Position numbers and translations under genes: made by a program. Positions 15,251 to 23,899 of a DNA stretch of 64,000 bases are shown one piece after another. Position 1 is the first letter of the stretch. Each line of letters starts with the position of its first letter. Under the pieces are notes generated by a model. The model was not told the origin of the DNA. It saw only the letters and a program-made list of their open reading frames with translations, and did no database searches. Origin of the DNA: Aigarchaeota archaeon (GTDB lineage Archaea > Thermoproteota > Nitrososphaeria_A > Caldarchaeales > Wolframiiraptoraceae). The DNA lies in NCBI GenBank assembly GCA_025059205.1, contig JANXDS010000001.1:1-64000 (forward strand), written 5' to 3'.

Positions 15251-15891
15251 GACCTATACTCCAAGTTGCTCTTGATTTTACATCTCTCGAGCAGGCTTTT
15301 CGAATCGCAGAGGCCGCTGTGAACGGTGGTGCTGATTGGCTCGAAGTAGGTACGCCGTTGATAAAGTCCGTAGGAATAAGTGCCGTAAAGGTCATAGCAG
15401 AGCGCTTCCCGAAAATTACAGTCGTGGCAGACATGAAGACCATCGACACGGGCTACCTTGAAGCTCAGATGGCGGCGGAGCATGGAGCACGCGTAGTTAC
15501 GGTGTTAGGCCTAGCATCCGACAGAACGATTAAAGAGGCGGCAGATGCGGCACATGAATACTGCGCCAAGCTTATGGTTGATCTAATGTTAGTTAAAGAT
15601 TTGCGAAAAAGAGCTGAGGAGGTCGTGACCTTGGGTGCAGACTACGTGTTGTTGCACATCGGAAAGGACCTACAAAAGGATGGTTTGACACCAATTATAT
15701 GGTTGGAGGAACTCGTTCACACAATCGGAGTTCCTGTTGCAGTCGCGGGCGGTTTATCTGCATTGACGGCTCTGGCGGCCGTTAAGAGCGGAGCGAAGAT
15801 AGTCGTAGTTGGTAGTGCTATATCCACTGCGCCGGATCCTTTAGCGGCAACACGCGAGGTCAGGGAAGCGATAGATTCACCGTTTAGATAA
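15247..15891 (+). CDS. hps: 3-hexulose-6-phosphate synthase
   Basis: 214 residues, normal length. A TIM barrel of the OMP decarboxylase superfamily: QVALD at the N-terminus, WLEVGTPLIKS, the ADMKTIDTG (DxKxxD) metal and phosphate motif, and AVAGGLS plus VVVGSAI phosphate-binding loops near the C-terminus. The enzyme interconverts ribulose 5-phosphate with formaldehyde and hexulose 6-phosphate. In archaea lacking the oxidative pentose phosphate pathway it commonly supplies ribulose 5-phosphate from fructose 6-phosphate. It overlaps the RPA gene by four bases. No separate isomerase (phi) gene is adjacent. It converges with tyrA and overlaps its end by eight bases. Confidence 0.88.
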   Translation: MRPILQVALDFTSLEQAFRIAEAAVNGGADWLEVGTPLIKSVGISAVKVIAERFPKITVVADMKTIDTGYLEAQMAAEHGARVVTVLGLASDRTIKEAADAAHEYCAKLMVDLMLVKDLRKRAEEVVTLGADYVLLHIGKDLQKDGLTPIIWLEELVHTIGVPVAVAGGLSALTALAAVKSGAKIVVVGSAISTAPDPLAATREVREAIDSPFR

Positions 15892-16735
15892 AGGAGCGTC
15901 GCTCAAGAAACCTGTACGCTTCTTCGTACAACTTCGGACCAGCTTTGGCCCTGCATATCTTGAGGATTTTCTTGAGTTTATCCGCGTCTCCTCTTTTTAT
16001 AACCTTTATAATCTCGTTAAGTCTTTTCACGTAGGATGAGAGCGTTTGAAGCGCGTACGGATTCAGTTTGAAGGCCGATATGATAAGTTCATGCGTTTCC
16101 GATAATGATGTCGCTGCGGAAAATATCTGGAGTTTAAAGGTCGTGCCCGAAAGTTTCTTTGCTTTTTTGAAGGTCTCACTGTCCATGCTAAAAATTAGCG
16201 ACATTGCCAATATATGCGACAGAGATAAAACATACGCCATAATCTTGTCATGCGTCTTACAATCAACGACGACGATATCCGCATCCCCGAATAAATCCCT
16301 CACTATGCGGAGCTCGGAACTTCTACTTTTTATTGGCACCAAAGCTACGACCTTTCCCTTCATCTCGCTCGCGCCCGGACCGAACAACGGATGTACGGAA
16401 AGTAATCTTGCGTGCGTGTATCCCAATTTTTTCAGATGTGTAACTACGTGCGCCTTTAAGGACGAGATCTCTACGACAACACTTTCTTGCTTTGCATATC
16501 TTAAAACTTCTTTGACTACGTCTACTGTAACAGCCAACGGGACAGCAACAAGTACGACGTCAGCATCGCGTACCGCATCTCCGATACTTCTACTCATGCT
16601 CGCTCCAATTTCTTTTGCCAACTTGGACGCGACACTTGGCCTTTTATCGAAAACTTCCACTTCGTATCCTTTTTTATAAAAATAGTTAGCGAACCAACTG
16701 CCCATCTTTCCTGCTCCGATAATTGCTGCCTTCAT
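15884..16735 (-). CDS. tyrA: Prephenate dehydrogenase
   Basis: 283 residues. N-terminal NAD(P)-binding Rossmann motif AAIIGAGKMGSWF (residues 3-15), VDDAD-like VRDADVVLVAVPL, and the catalytic-region SVHPLFGPG with its conserved His. The C-terminal half is helical, as in TyrA dimers (DKIMAYVLSLSHILAMSL). It oxidatively decarboxylates prephenate to 4-hydroxyphenylpyruvate in tyrosine synthesis; arogenate is a possible alternative substrate. The next gene upstream on the same strand is the chorismate mutase-aminotransferase fusion, so both steps around prephenate are encoded together. Confidence 0.88.
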   Translation of the reverse strand: MKAAIIGAGKMGSWFANYFYKKGYEVEVFDKRPSVASKLAKEIGASMSRSIGDAVRDADVVLVAVPLAVTVDVVKEVLRYAKQESVVVEISSLKAHVVTHLKKLGYTHARLLSVHPLFGPGASEMKGKVVALVPIKSRSSELRIVRDLFGDADIVVVDCKTHDKIMAYVLSLSHILAMSLIFSMDSETFKKAKKLSGTTFKLQIFSAATSLSETHELIISAFKLNPYALQTLSSYVKRLNEIIKVIKRGDADKLKKILKICRAKAGPKLYEEAYRFLERRSFI

Positions 16736-16813
16736 ACGTTTCCAACATCTAAAGAAAGATTAAACTAAATAACTTTCCCTAAGTAAGGCTTTGTTGCCGC
16801 CTTGTGACAAATC

Positions 16814-18229
16814 CTAAGAAGAGATGCTGCTAAGGAACTCGCCTATTCTCCTCACACCTTCCAGCAGGACCTCTTTTGGCTGCCCGAGCGACATCCTGAA
16901 GTAGTTGAAGTAGTTGCCAAACGCACCGCCAGGCGCTACGCTTACGTTCTTCTTTTCTAAGAGCTTCACGGCAAATTCTGAACCGTCAATACCATTCACG
17001 TCAATTCTCGGAAAAACATACATGGCACCGTCCGGCTTGTAGAACGATACGGGCAACGATTCAAGGGCTTTGCATACGGCATCGGCCCTGTCTTTCATCA
17101 CCTCCGAGTTCCTCCTCGCCTCATCCAAACACTTCAATGCCTCGATGGCTGCGTACTGTATGAACTCCGGGATGCAAGTTATGAGCATAGACTGTATCGC
17201 AGTCATTTTGTTTATCCGGTCAAGGTCAGAGATGACGAATCCAACCCTAAAGCCCGTCATGCCCCAACTTTTAGAGAAAGACGATATCATGACATAACTT
17301 ACGTCGGTGTAGCGGAGGACCGTGTTATGTTCCGAACCTGTAAAATTATAGTCCGCGTAAACCTCGTCACTTATCAACGTCAGTTTCTTATCCTGTGCTA
17401 TCTCGACAATTCCCTTGAACGTTTTTTTACCTAGGGACTTGCCGGTTGGGTTGCACGGATAGTTTAGAACTATGGCTTTCGTGGCAGAGCTTACCTTTTC
17501 ATTAAGCTCGTTAAGATCAGGTTCCCAATCATCCTCCAATCGTGTCTCCAACACGATTGGCCTTCCGCCTACGTACCTGACGCAAGACTTGTAGATAGGC
17601 CATGATGGATCGATAACTATGACCTCATCACCGGGAGCTACTGTTGACGCAAGAGCTAGGTACACACCGAACGCACCGCCCACCGTGGCTATAACCTGGT
17701 CTGCCTTGATTTCTGCACCAAATCTAGTCTTCACATAGTCGGCGATTGCCTGCCTCAGTTCCTGCCTCCCCTTCGGCTCAGTGTACCTCGACCTTCCAGC
17801 CTTCATCTCTTGGTATGCTCTCTCCACAACCACGTTTGGTGTCCTGAAGTCAGGCTCGCCCACATCCATCCTGATGACCTTCACACCTTGCCTCTCTAGG
17901 GTCTCGGCCATCCTGGCTATGTCCCTATGCGTAAGGACTTTCCTTTCTGGCGGTTTCGGTTGAACCTTAATACACTCCTCGATAAGCAGCGTTGTCAATC
18001 TTTGTGCAAAATCCTTATCTATGCCGAGGCTCAGGGCCTCCCTGGCTATAGCCTCCCTTAAAATTCTTTCAACCGTTAGATCTTCAACTCCTAGACCCTT
18101 CGCCTGCTTCAGCTCGCCTATCTTGACGCAAAGAGATTGGCGCCTCGCTACAAGCCTGAGAATTTCCTTAGTAACCTCCAAAATTTCGCTCCTTAACTTA
18201 TCAAACTCGCTCTCTTTTACATACGACAT
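16814..18229 (-). CDS. Chorismate mutase fused to aromatic aminotransferase
   Basis: 471 residues. Residues 1-90 form an AroQ-type chorismate mutase: LRSEILEVTKEILRLVARR, CVKIGELKQAKGL, VERILREAIAREA. Residues about 97-471 form a class I PLP aminotransferase: NYPCNPTG (256-263), SDEVYADY (287-294), and SSFSKSW with PLP lysine K320, then GFRVGFV. The protein would convert chorismate to prephenate and transaminate prephenate or the keto acids made from it. TyrA lies immediately downstream with a 78-bp spacer. Both domains have full length and intact motifs, so it looks like a functional fusion rather than a sequencing artefact. Confidence 0.9.
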   Translation of the reverse strand: MSYVKESEFDKLRSEILEVTKEILRLVARRQSLCVKIGELKQAKGLGVEDLTVERILREAIAREALSLGIDKDFAQRLTTLLIEECIKVQPKPPERKVLTHRDIARMAETLERQGVKVIRMDVGEPDFRTPNVVVERAYQEMKAGRSRYTEPKGRQELRQAIADYVKTRFGAEIKADQVIATVGGAFGVYLALASTVAPGDEVIVIDPSWPIYKSCVRYVGGRPIVLETRLEDDWEPDLNELNEKVSSATKAIVLNYPCNPTGKSLGKKTFKGIVEIAQDKKLTLISDEVYADYNFTGSEHNTVLRYTDVSYVMISSFSKSWGMTGFRVGFVISDLDRINKMTAIQSMLITCIPEFIQYAAIEALKCLDEARRNSEVMKDRADAVCKALESLPVSFYKPDGAMYVFPRIDVNGIDGSEFAVKLLEKKNVSVAPGGAFGNYFNYFRMSLGQPKEVLLEGVRRIGEFLSSISS

Positions 18230-18337
18230 CTTTGCTTCATGAATAACGGCCAGCCCATGTATTTAAACAGTGAGCTTGATTTAACTAAACACCATTCCGT
18301 CTCGCCCTCTTCATGGAACAAATAGTTGCGAAGTGTT

Positions 18338-20497
18338 TCAGCGTTTCAAAACTACCTTCACGTCGGCGGCGAGGGCCGGAGTTGTATAGTCACCAACACC
18401 GTAAACGAATAGCGGGTTTATGTCGATGTCCTCTATCTCTGGGAAGTCTTCTGCAAGTTTTGCAACTCTGATGAGAATTTCCTTGACTTTTTCCTTATCC
18501 GAAGGTTTCTCACCCCTTATGCCTTCGATAAGTTTCGATGCCTTGGTCTCGTTTATCATCTCTTCTGCATCCTCTCTCGTCAGTGGTGCGACCATGAATG
18601 CTACATCTCTGTAAAGTTCTATGAGGGTACCACCGCTCCCAAACATTATCAGTGGACCGAAGGTGGGGTCTCTATGCATTCCTATAGCTACCTCTCTTCC
18701 TTGAGGAACCATCTTCCTGACTATTATTCCCCTTATCTCAGCGTTTGGTGCTTTCTCCTTCACACTCTTCATGATTTTTTCGTATGCCTGCCTTACTTCG
18801 TCCTGGTTCTTGATGTTGAGTACTATCCCTCCAACATCGACCTTGTGGAGTATGTTTGGAGACTCCACCTCTAAGACTACCGGGTACCCAGCGCTATTAG
18901 CAGCCTTTACCGCATCCTCCGCGCTATTTACTCTGACCTTATCCACCACCGGTATTCCGTACGATTTTGCGACCTCAGCAGCTTCAGAGGGTAAAAGTAT
19001 GCTCCTTTTTTCTTCCATCGCGGTCCTTATTATTTTCTCTACCCTGCTCCTATCCACTTTGATTTCCTCTACATCTCTTTCTCCTTCACACTTCTCCAAA
19101 AACCTGCGATACTTTAGTAACTGACCTATAGCGGAGACGGCTTTCTCGGGCGTATCGTATGCTGGGATGCCGTTTGAAACGAGCACCCTCATAGCATCCT
19201 CGCATTCTTTTCCTCCGATGAAGCATACAGTTATCGGCTTTTCTTTACCCACAGAATTTTTTGCCTTTATGATAGCATCCGCCACGTCCATCGGATCCGT
19301 TTGCGCTGTGTGACAGTACAGTATTATCACGTTATCGACCCTGTCATCCTCTAGAAGTGTCTTTAATGCTCCGTTGTAATCATTCGGATAGGCCATTCCG
19401 GTTAGGTCAACCGGGTTGTATACGCTACCGAATGGTGGCATAAACTTCCTAAGCTTTTCTGCTAAATCGTTGGGAATGTCCATAAGCTTTACTTTAAACT
19501 CCTCTGCAGCGTCTGTTGCCATGACGCCGGCTCCACCTCCGTTTGTTAAGATTACGGAATTTTCGCCACGGGGCAATGGAAGCAAATCAAACGCCACAGC
19601 CCAGTCAAAAAGCTCAATTATCGTTGGCGCCCTTATTATCCCAGCTTGCTTAAAGGCAACCTCGTAAGCTATGTCTGAACCAGCCAAGGAGCCTGTATGG
19701 GACCTTATCGCCTGTGAAGTTCTCTCTGCTTTACCTGGCTTTAGCGCTATTATCGGTTTCTTTTTACTTACTTTCTTGGAAACTTCCAGGAACCTCCTTC
19801 CGTTCTCCACACCTTCTAAGTATAGAGTTATGACTTTAGTGTGCTCATCTTCTCCAAAGTACTCTATGAAGTCTGTCTCGTTTAGGTCTGCCTTGTTGCC
19901 TATGCTGACAAGATCGGATAGTCCGATGTGCTTCAACGAAGTCCATCCGGATAAACCTATCGCTAAGGCTCCGCTTTGACTAACGAAAGCGATCCTTCCT
20001 TCTTTGGGCAACTGCTGTATGAAACTCGCATTTACCTTCTTTACAGTATCCGCGATACCGATTATGTTCGGTCCAAGAATTCTTGCGTTTCCTTTCCTCG
20101 CAATCTCGATAAGTTCCAGCTCTTCTTTTACGTTACCTATCTCTTTAAACCCTGCAGAAATTATTGCGATCGCTTTAACGCCCTTCTCTACGCTTTCCTT
20201 GAGTACCTGTGGCACTATTTTTGCCGGAACGGTTACGATTGCCAGGTCGACGTCGTATGGAATGTCTTTGATGGACTTGTAGCACTTTAAGCCCAAAATT
20301 TCATCCGCGTTTGGGTTTACGGGGAAAATTTTTTCTTTTGGAAAAGAGCATTTCAATATGTTTTTTACCACAACGTGACCGATCTTATTCGGCTCTCTTG
20401 CGGCTCCTATGACGGCTATGCTGTTTGGTCTGAGAAGCTTTGTTACGACTTCATATAATTCGCTCATTTTTCTCAACAAAGACCCCTTATCTTTCAA
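18338..20497 (-). CDS. ADP-forming acyl-CoA synthetase (fused alpha-beta)
   Basis: 719 residues. N-terminal CoA-binding domain (NSIAVIGAAREPNKIGHVV), ligase-CoA domain containing IRSHTGSLAGSD with the phosphorylated histidine, and a C-terminal ATP-grasp domain (AAGYPVVLEVESP, ending EDIDINPLFVYG). Both subunits of the acetyl-CoA synthetase (ADP-forming) are in one chain. The reaction is acyl-CoA + ADP + Pi = acid + CoA + ATP, or the reverse. Thaumarchaeal relatives of this architecture act on 3-hydroxypropionate or 4-hydroxybutyrate, so acetate is not the only candidate. A close paralogue of the same layout lies at 21749-23854. Confidence 0.88.
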   Translation of the reverse strand: MKDKGSLLRKMSELYEVVTKLLRPNSIAVIGAAREPNKIGHVVVKNILKCSFPKEKIFPVNPNADEILGLKCYKSIKDIPYDVDLAIVTVPAKIVPQVLKESVEKGVKAIAIISAGFKEIGNVKEELELIEIARKGNARILGPNIIGIADTVKKVNASFIQQLPKEGRIAFVSQSGALAIGLSGWTSLKHIGLSDLVSIGNKADLNETDFIEYFGEDEHTKVITLYLEGVENGRRFLEVSKKVSKKKPIIALKPGKAERTSQAIRSHTGSLAGSDIAYEVAFKQAGIIRAPTIIELFDWAVAFDLLPLPRGENSVILTNGGGAGVMATDAAEEFKVKLMDIPNDLAEKLRKFMPPFGSVYNPVDLTGMAYPNDYNGALKTLLEDDRVDNVIILYCHTAQTDPMDVADAIIKAKNSVGKEKPITVCFIGGKECEDAMRVLVSNGIPAYDTPEKAVSAIGQLLKYRRFLEKCEGERDVEEIKVDRSRVEKIIRTAMEEKRSILLPSEAAEVAKSYGIPVVDKVRVNSAEDAVKAANSAGYPVVLEVESPNILHKVDVGGIVLNIKNQDEVRQAYEKIMKSVKEKAPNAEIRGIIVRKMVPQGREVAIGMHRDPTFGPLIMFGSGGTLIELYRDVAFMVAPLTREDAEEMINETKASKLIEGIRGEKPSDKEKVKEILIRVAKLAEDFPEIEDIDINPLFVYGVGDYTTPALAADVKVVLKR

Positions 20498-20592
20498 TAA
20501 ATAGTTTTTTTCAAAATCGTTAGCTTATTGATGAGTTAAATATGAACGTTTAGATCTTTTCTACGAGTATAGGCGTTTATTGGGGTCAAACG

Positions 20593-20665
20593 AGGCGGAA
20601 TTCGCACGGAACCCAAGCGTGCCGCCCGGCATGGGCATCAATACGGGTTACGTACCCGTCCGCTT
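20593..20665 (+). other. Hairpin-rich, cloverleaf-like intergenic element
   Basis: A GC-rich island in an otherwise AT-rich 218-bp gap. AGGCGGA (20593-20599) pairs with TCCGCTT (20659-20665; one G-T). Inside are three hairpins: GCACG/CGTGC (20604-20608 with 20618-20622), GCCC/GGGC (20624-20627 with 20633-20636), and CGGGT/ACCCG (20644-20648 with 20654-20658). A T-run (20671-20675) follows. It is not a tRNA: no T-loop or D-loop consensus and no plausible anticodon loop. It may be a structured RNA or a symmetric protein-binding region. Strand is not determined by the sequence. Confidence 0.35.
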
Positions 20666-20715
20666 TCCAATTTTTATCCAAAACTGATTCGGACTCGATA
20701 GAATAAATATAAAAG

Positions 20716-21360
20716 ATGCGCTCCGACTCAGTGTGGTGCATTTTGGGAAACACATCACTACTAGGAAGAAAGGGAAGGGAGCTATTCGAGGCAGCGACGA
20801 GCAAACTCGTCAGATATATGGCCATCCATGGCGTAAACCCTACCGCACTAAGCCTGTCTGGACTCGTCTTCGCCATCGTATCTGCCGTTCTTTATCTTGC
20901 GGCTACCAACGTACCCGAGCTAATAATTTTAGCAGCAGTCGCTCTATTGGTATCCGGTTTCTTCGATGCTGTAGACGGTGCGGTTGCGAGGGCATCAGGT
21001 AGGGTTACTGCCTTCGGCGCATTTACAGACTCCATGCTTGACAGAGTAGAGGATGCGGCGATAATTATAGCGATGACACTCGCGGGCTTTATGAATGTCG
21101 TTCTCGGCATGCTCCTGCTTTTGTCCTCATACCTAGTAAGCTACTCGAGGGCAAGGGCAGAGGGTCTCGGCGTCGATATGAAGGGCATAGGGCTATTCGA
21201 GAGGGCCGAGAGGATTCTCGTACTCTTCATTGCATCCATCGCTGAGTATTTCTTCCCTCGCGCCATAATGCTAATCTCCGCTGTATTGATAGCGATAAAC
21301 GTCTTGGTAATCGTCCAAAGGGTTTTACATGTTAGGTCCAAATTGAAAGAGGGACGATAA
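20716..21360 (+). CDS. CDP-alcohol phosphatidyltransferase (archaetidylinositol phosphate synthase-like)
   Basis: 214 residues with about six membrane segments. The family signature D(x)2DG(x)2AR(x)8G(x)3D(x)3D is exact: D84, D87-G88, A91-R92, G101, D105, D109. The enzyme joins CDP-archaeol to an alcohol such as inositol phosphate, glycerol phosphate or serine in membrane lipid synthesis. The first ATG is directly behind a TATA element (AAATATAAAA, 20705-20714), which would put the transcript start near 20,735. Initiation at the in-frame GTG 20731 or TTG 20743 is therefore more likely, with a protein 5-9 residues shorter. Confidence 0.88.
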   Translation: MRSDSVWCILGNTSLLGRKGRELFEAATSKLVRYMAIHGVNPTALSLSGLVFAIVSAVLYLAATNVPELIILAAVALLVSGFFDAVDGAVARASGRVTAFGAFTDSMLDRVEDAAIIIAMTLAGFMNVVLGMLLLLSSYLVSYSRARAEGLGVDMKGIGLFERAERILVLFIASIAEYFFPRAIMLISAVLIAINVLVIVQRVLHVRSKLKEGR

Positions 21361-21361
21361 G

Positions 21362-21694
21362 TTAAGTGGGAACGAACGTTATTTTTCCATCCTTAAATTG
21401 TAGTTCGTAAACGTAGTTCACCTCGAGCTTCACGTTGAGCATCTCGTACTCTTCCTCTGTAAGGAACAACGTCATCTTTGGTATAACGACCTCCCTTACG
21501 TGGGGTAGTAAGCCCATGGACTGCATTTGAAGGAATACGCCTTGCATTAACCTTTGTAACATCAAAGTCTCTTCGGTAACCATCCCTGGTCTTTCGCCTT
21601 GTCGTCTAATCTCGACCAACTCTATGATTCTTCCAGGCCTGCCCGTCTCTGGGTCGTTAGTGCTGGAGATCCTGTAAACCTTCACCAGAACCAT
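21362..21694 (-). CDS. Conserved hypothetical protein (possibly arcadin-1-like)
   Basis: 110 residues, alpha/beta, starting MVLVKVYRIS, then DPETGRPGRIIELVEIRRQ, a helical middle (LMLQRLMQGVFLQMQSMGL) and a strand-rich C-terminus (YVYELQFKDGKITFVPT). The size and N-terminal pattern recall archaeal arcadin-1 proteins associated with crenactin, but this is from memory and no crenactin or other arcadin gene is nearby, so the name is tentative. It converges with the CDP-alcohol phosphotransferase gene, ending one base apart. Confidence 0.65.
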   Translation of the reverse strand: MVLVKVYRISSTNDPETGRPGRIIELVEIRRQGERPGMVTEETLMLQRLMQGVFLQMQSMGLLPHVREVVIPKMTLFLTEEEYEMLNVKLEVNYVYELQFKDGKITFVPT

Positions 21695-21748
21695 TTGACA
21701 ATATTATGAGGCCAGAAGTATATTAGCTTGTCGAAGGTTCACAAAAAT

Positions 21749-23854
21749 CTAACTGCTATAGGATAGGCCCCTCAGCATTATCTTCACATCAAAGGCCATA
21801 CAACCATCTTCGTAGACGAATAGCGGGTTTATGTCGACGTCGCTTATAACGTCAAAGTCTAATGCGAGTTGGTTCACCGCAGCCAATACGCTCTTCACGG
21901 AGTCCACGTCCTTTGGAGTACCCCTAAAACCTTTCAATATCTTATAGATCTTCGTCTCATTCATCATCTCCTCGACGTCAACATCCGTAAGCGGAGCGAT
22001 CCTGAAAGACACGTCTTTGTAAAGTTCTATCGTAACTCCTCCAGAACCGAACATAATAACGGGGCCAAAAACATCGTCCCTGTGCATTCCCACGGCAACC
22101 TGTGCCCCCTCCTTAATGAACGACCTAACCACGACCCCCTCTATCTTAGCACTAGGAACCTTCTCTACAACTGACTTGATGATTTCATTGTAAGCATACT
22201 CAAGCTCCTTTTTGTCCTTTATATTGAGCTTTATAGCTCCCACATCTGTCTTATGAATTATATCCGGAGATTCGACCTCTAGGACGACAGGGTACCCTAC
22301 GTTATCTGCTAATTTGATAGCCTCTTCTAAGTTTTTCGCAACGAATTTCTTTGGTGTGGGTATGCCGTAGAGTCTTGCAACCTCGCATGACTCGGACTGC
22401 GTAAGGTTCCTCCCTTCCTTGACGGCTCTCGCTATGATTTCATAGGCTCTCTCTTTTTCTCTCTCAACTTCAAGTCGTTTACCTGTAGGCCTGCTTTTGT
22501 AGTAAACATACTTGTATTTCGTCGCAAGGGCCGCTGCCGCTCTTTCCGGTGTATCGAAGGTAGGTATGCCGTTTTTTATGAGAAACCTTGTAGCATCGTC
22601 ACACTCCTTACCGCCGATGAATGCGGCGATGATTGGCTTGTTCTTTCCCATCTCAGCTACACAGCTCGCTATAGCCTCGGCGACGTTCGTGGGATTAAGC
22701 GTAGCTGGATGTGAGAAAAGTGTTATGACCGCATGGACCCTTTCGTCTTTCAGCAAGACCGAGAGGGCTCCGTAGTATTCTTTTTCTGTGGCCATACCCG
22801 TAAGATCTATTGGGTTGAGCGTTGAGCCAAAACTTGGCATCCATTCTCTTAGTGCTGAAGCTAGATCCTCGGGGATTTCCATCAGATGGAGATTTAGCTC
22901 TTCACAAGCATCCGCGCACATTACACCTACACCACCACCGTTTGTAACTATCGCGACATTCTCGCCCTTTGGATCCGGTAACATGGCCAAGGACAGTGCA
23001 TAGTCGAAAAGAGTTCGTATGTCGCCTGCCCTTATGATGCCACATTGCTTGAATGCAGCATCGTAAGCGACGTCAGAGCCTGCCAGCGAGCCGGTATGCG
23101 ATTTTACAGCCTCGGCAGCCTTCCTACCCTTTCCTGCCTTCAGTATGATTATGGGCTTTTCCCTACCAACTCTCCTAGCAACCTCCATGAACCTCTTTCC
23201 ATCATCGACACCCTCCATGTAAATCGTTATGGCCTTCGTGTAGGGATCCTTGGAGAAGAACTCAATAAGCTCACATTCATCGATATCCGCTTTATTCCCT
23301 AAGCTTATTATGTCTAAAAGACCTATGCCCTTTACCTTCGTCCAGGTTAGTAATGCTGCCGAGAGTGCACCACTTTGGGATATCATGACGATCTCTCCCC
23401 TATCCGGAAGGTAAGGCAGAAAGCTTGCGTTCAAGTTAACTACGGTATCGATCAAGCCTACTATGTTGGGTCCTAGAATTCTCACACCGCCCTTCCTGGC
23501 AATCTCTACTATCCTCTTTTCAGCATCAACGTTCCCAACCTCCCTAAAGCCAGACGATATAATGGCCGCAAACTTCACACCCTTTTCGACACAATCTTCG
23601 ACAATCTTCGGAACGACGTTGGCGGGCACTACGATCACCGCCAAGTCGAGCTCCGATGGCACGTCCTTCAAGCTCGGGTAGCACTTGAGACCGAGCACCT
23701 CGTCGACGTTAGGGTTTATCGGAAAAACTCGCGTTCTCGGAAAGCCGTTCTCGAGTATGTTTTTAAGTATTACATGGCCAATCTTTGTCGGCTCTCTAGA
23801 GGCACCTACGACGGCTACAGTGCGGGGCCTTATGAGATATTCTAATCCTCTCAC
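21749..23854 (-). CDS. ADP-forming acyl-CoA synthetase (fused alpha-beta), paralogue
   Basis: 701 residues, same order of domains as the protein at 18338-20497: CoA-binding (TVAVVGASREPTKIGHVIL), histidine loop VKSHTGSLAGSD, C-terminal ATP-grasp (NVGYPVVLEVESP, SDVDINPLFVYED). Long aligned blocks show the two are paralogues, separated by two other genes, and probably of different acyl substrate. It makes ATP from acyl-CoA or activates acids with ATP. In the hydroxypropionate/hydroxybutyrate cycle of Thaumarchaeota two such enzymes activate 3-hydroxypropionate and 4-hydroxybutyrate; two here fit but do not prove that. Confidence 0.87.
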   Translation of the reverse strand: MRGLEYLIRPRTVAVVGASREPTKIGHVILKNILENGFPRTRVFPINPNVDEVLGLKCYPSLKDVPSELDLAVIVVPANVVPKIVEDCVEKGVKFAAIISSGFREVGNVDAEKRIVEIARKGGVRILGPNIVGLIDTVVNLNASFLPYLPDRGEIVMISQSGALSAALLTWTKVKGIGLLDIISLGNKADIDECELIEFFSKDPYTKAITIYMEGVDDGKRFMEVARRVGREKPIIILKAGKGRKAAEAVKSHTGSLAGSDVAYDAAFKQCGIIRAGDIRTLFDYALSLAMLPDPKGENVAIVTNGGGVGVMCADACEELNLHLMEIPEDLASALREWMPSFGSTLNPIDLTGMATEKEYYGALSVLLKDERVHAVITLFSHPATLNPTNVAEAIASCVAEMGKNKPIIAAFIGGKECDDATRFLIKNGIPTFDTPERAAAALATKYKYVYYKSRPTGKRLEVEREKERAYEIIARAVKEGRNLTQSESCEVARLYGIPTPKKFVAKNLEEAIKLADNVGYPVVLEVESPDIIHKTDVGAIKLNIKDKKELEYAYNEIIKSVVEKVPSAKIEGVVVRSFIKEGAQVAVGMHRDDVFGPVIMFGSGGVTIELYKDVSFRIAPLTDVDVEEMMNETKIYKILKGFRGTPKDVDSVKSVLAAVNQLALDFDVISDVDINPLFVYEDGCMAFDVKIMLRGLSYSS

Positions 23855-23899
23855 GAAAGCCTGGACGTCTTACGGCTATAAAAACTTCTTAAGAAGAAC

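Noticed and set aside
20586-20876. A 96-codon minus-strand ORF over the hairpin element and into the CDP-alcohol phosphotransferase gene
   Set aside because: It runs antisense through the conserved enzyme gene's 5' end and has no recognisable pattern; the hairpins better explain the region.
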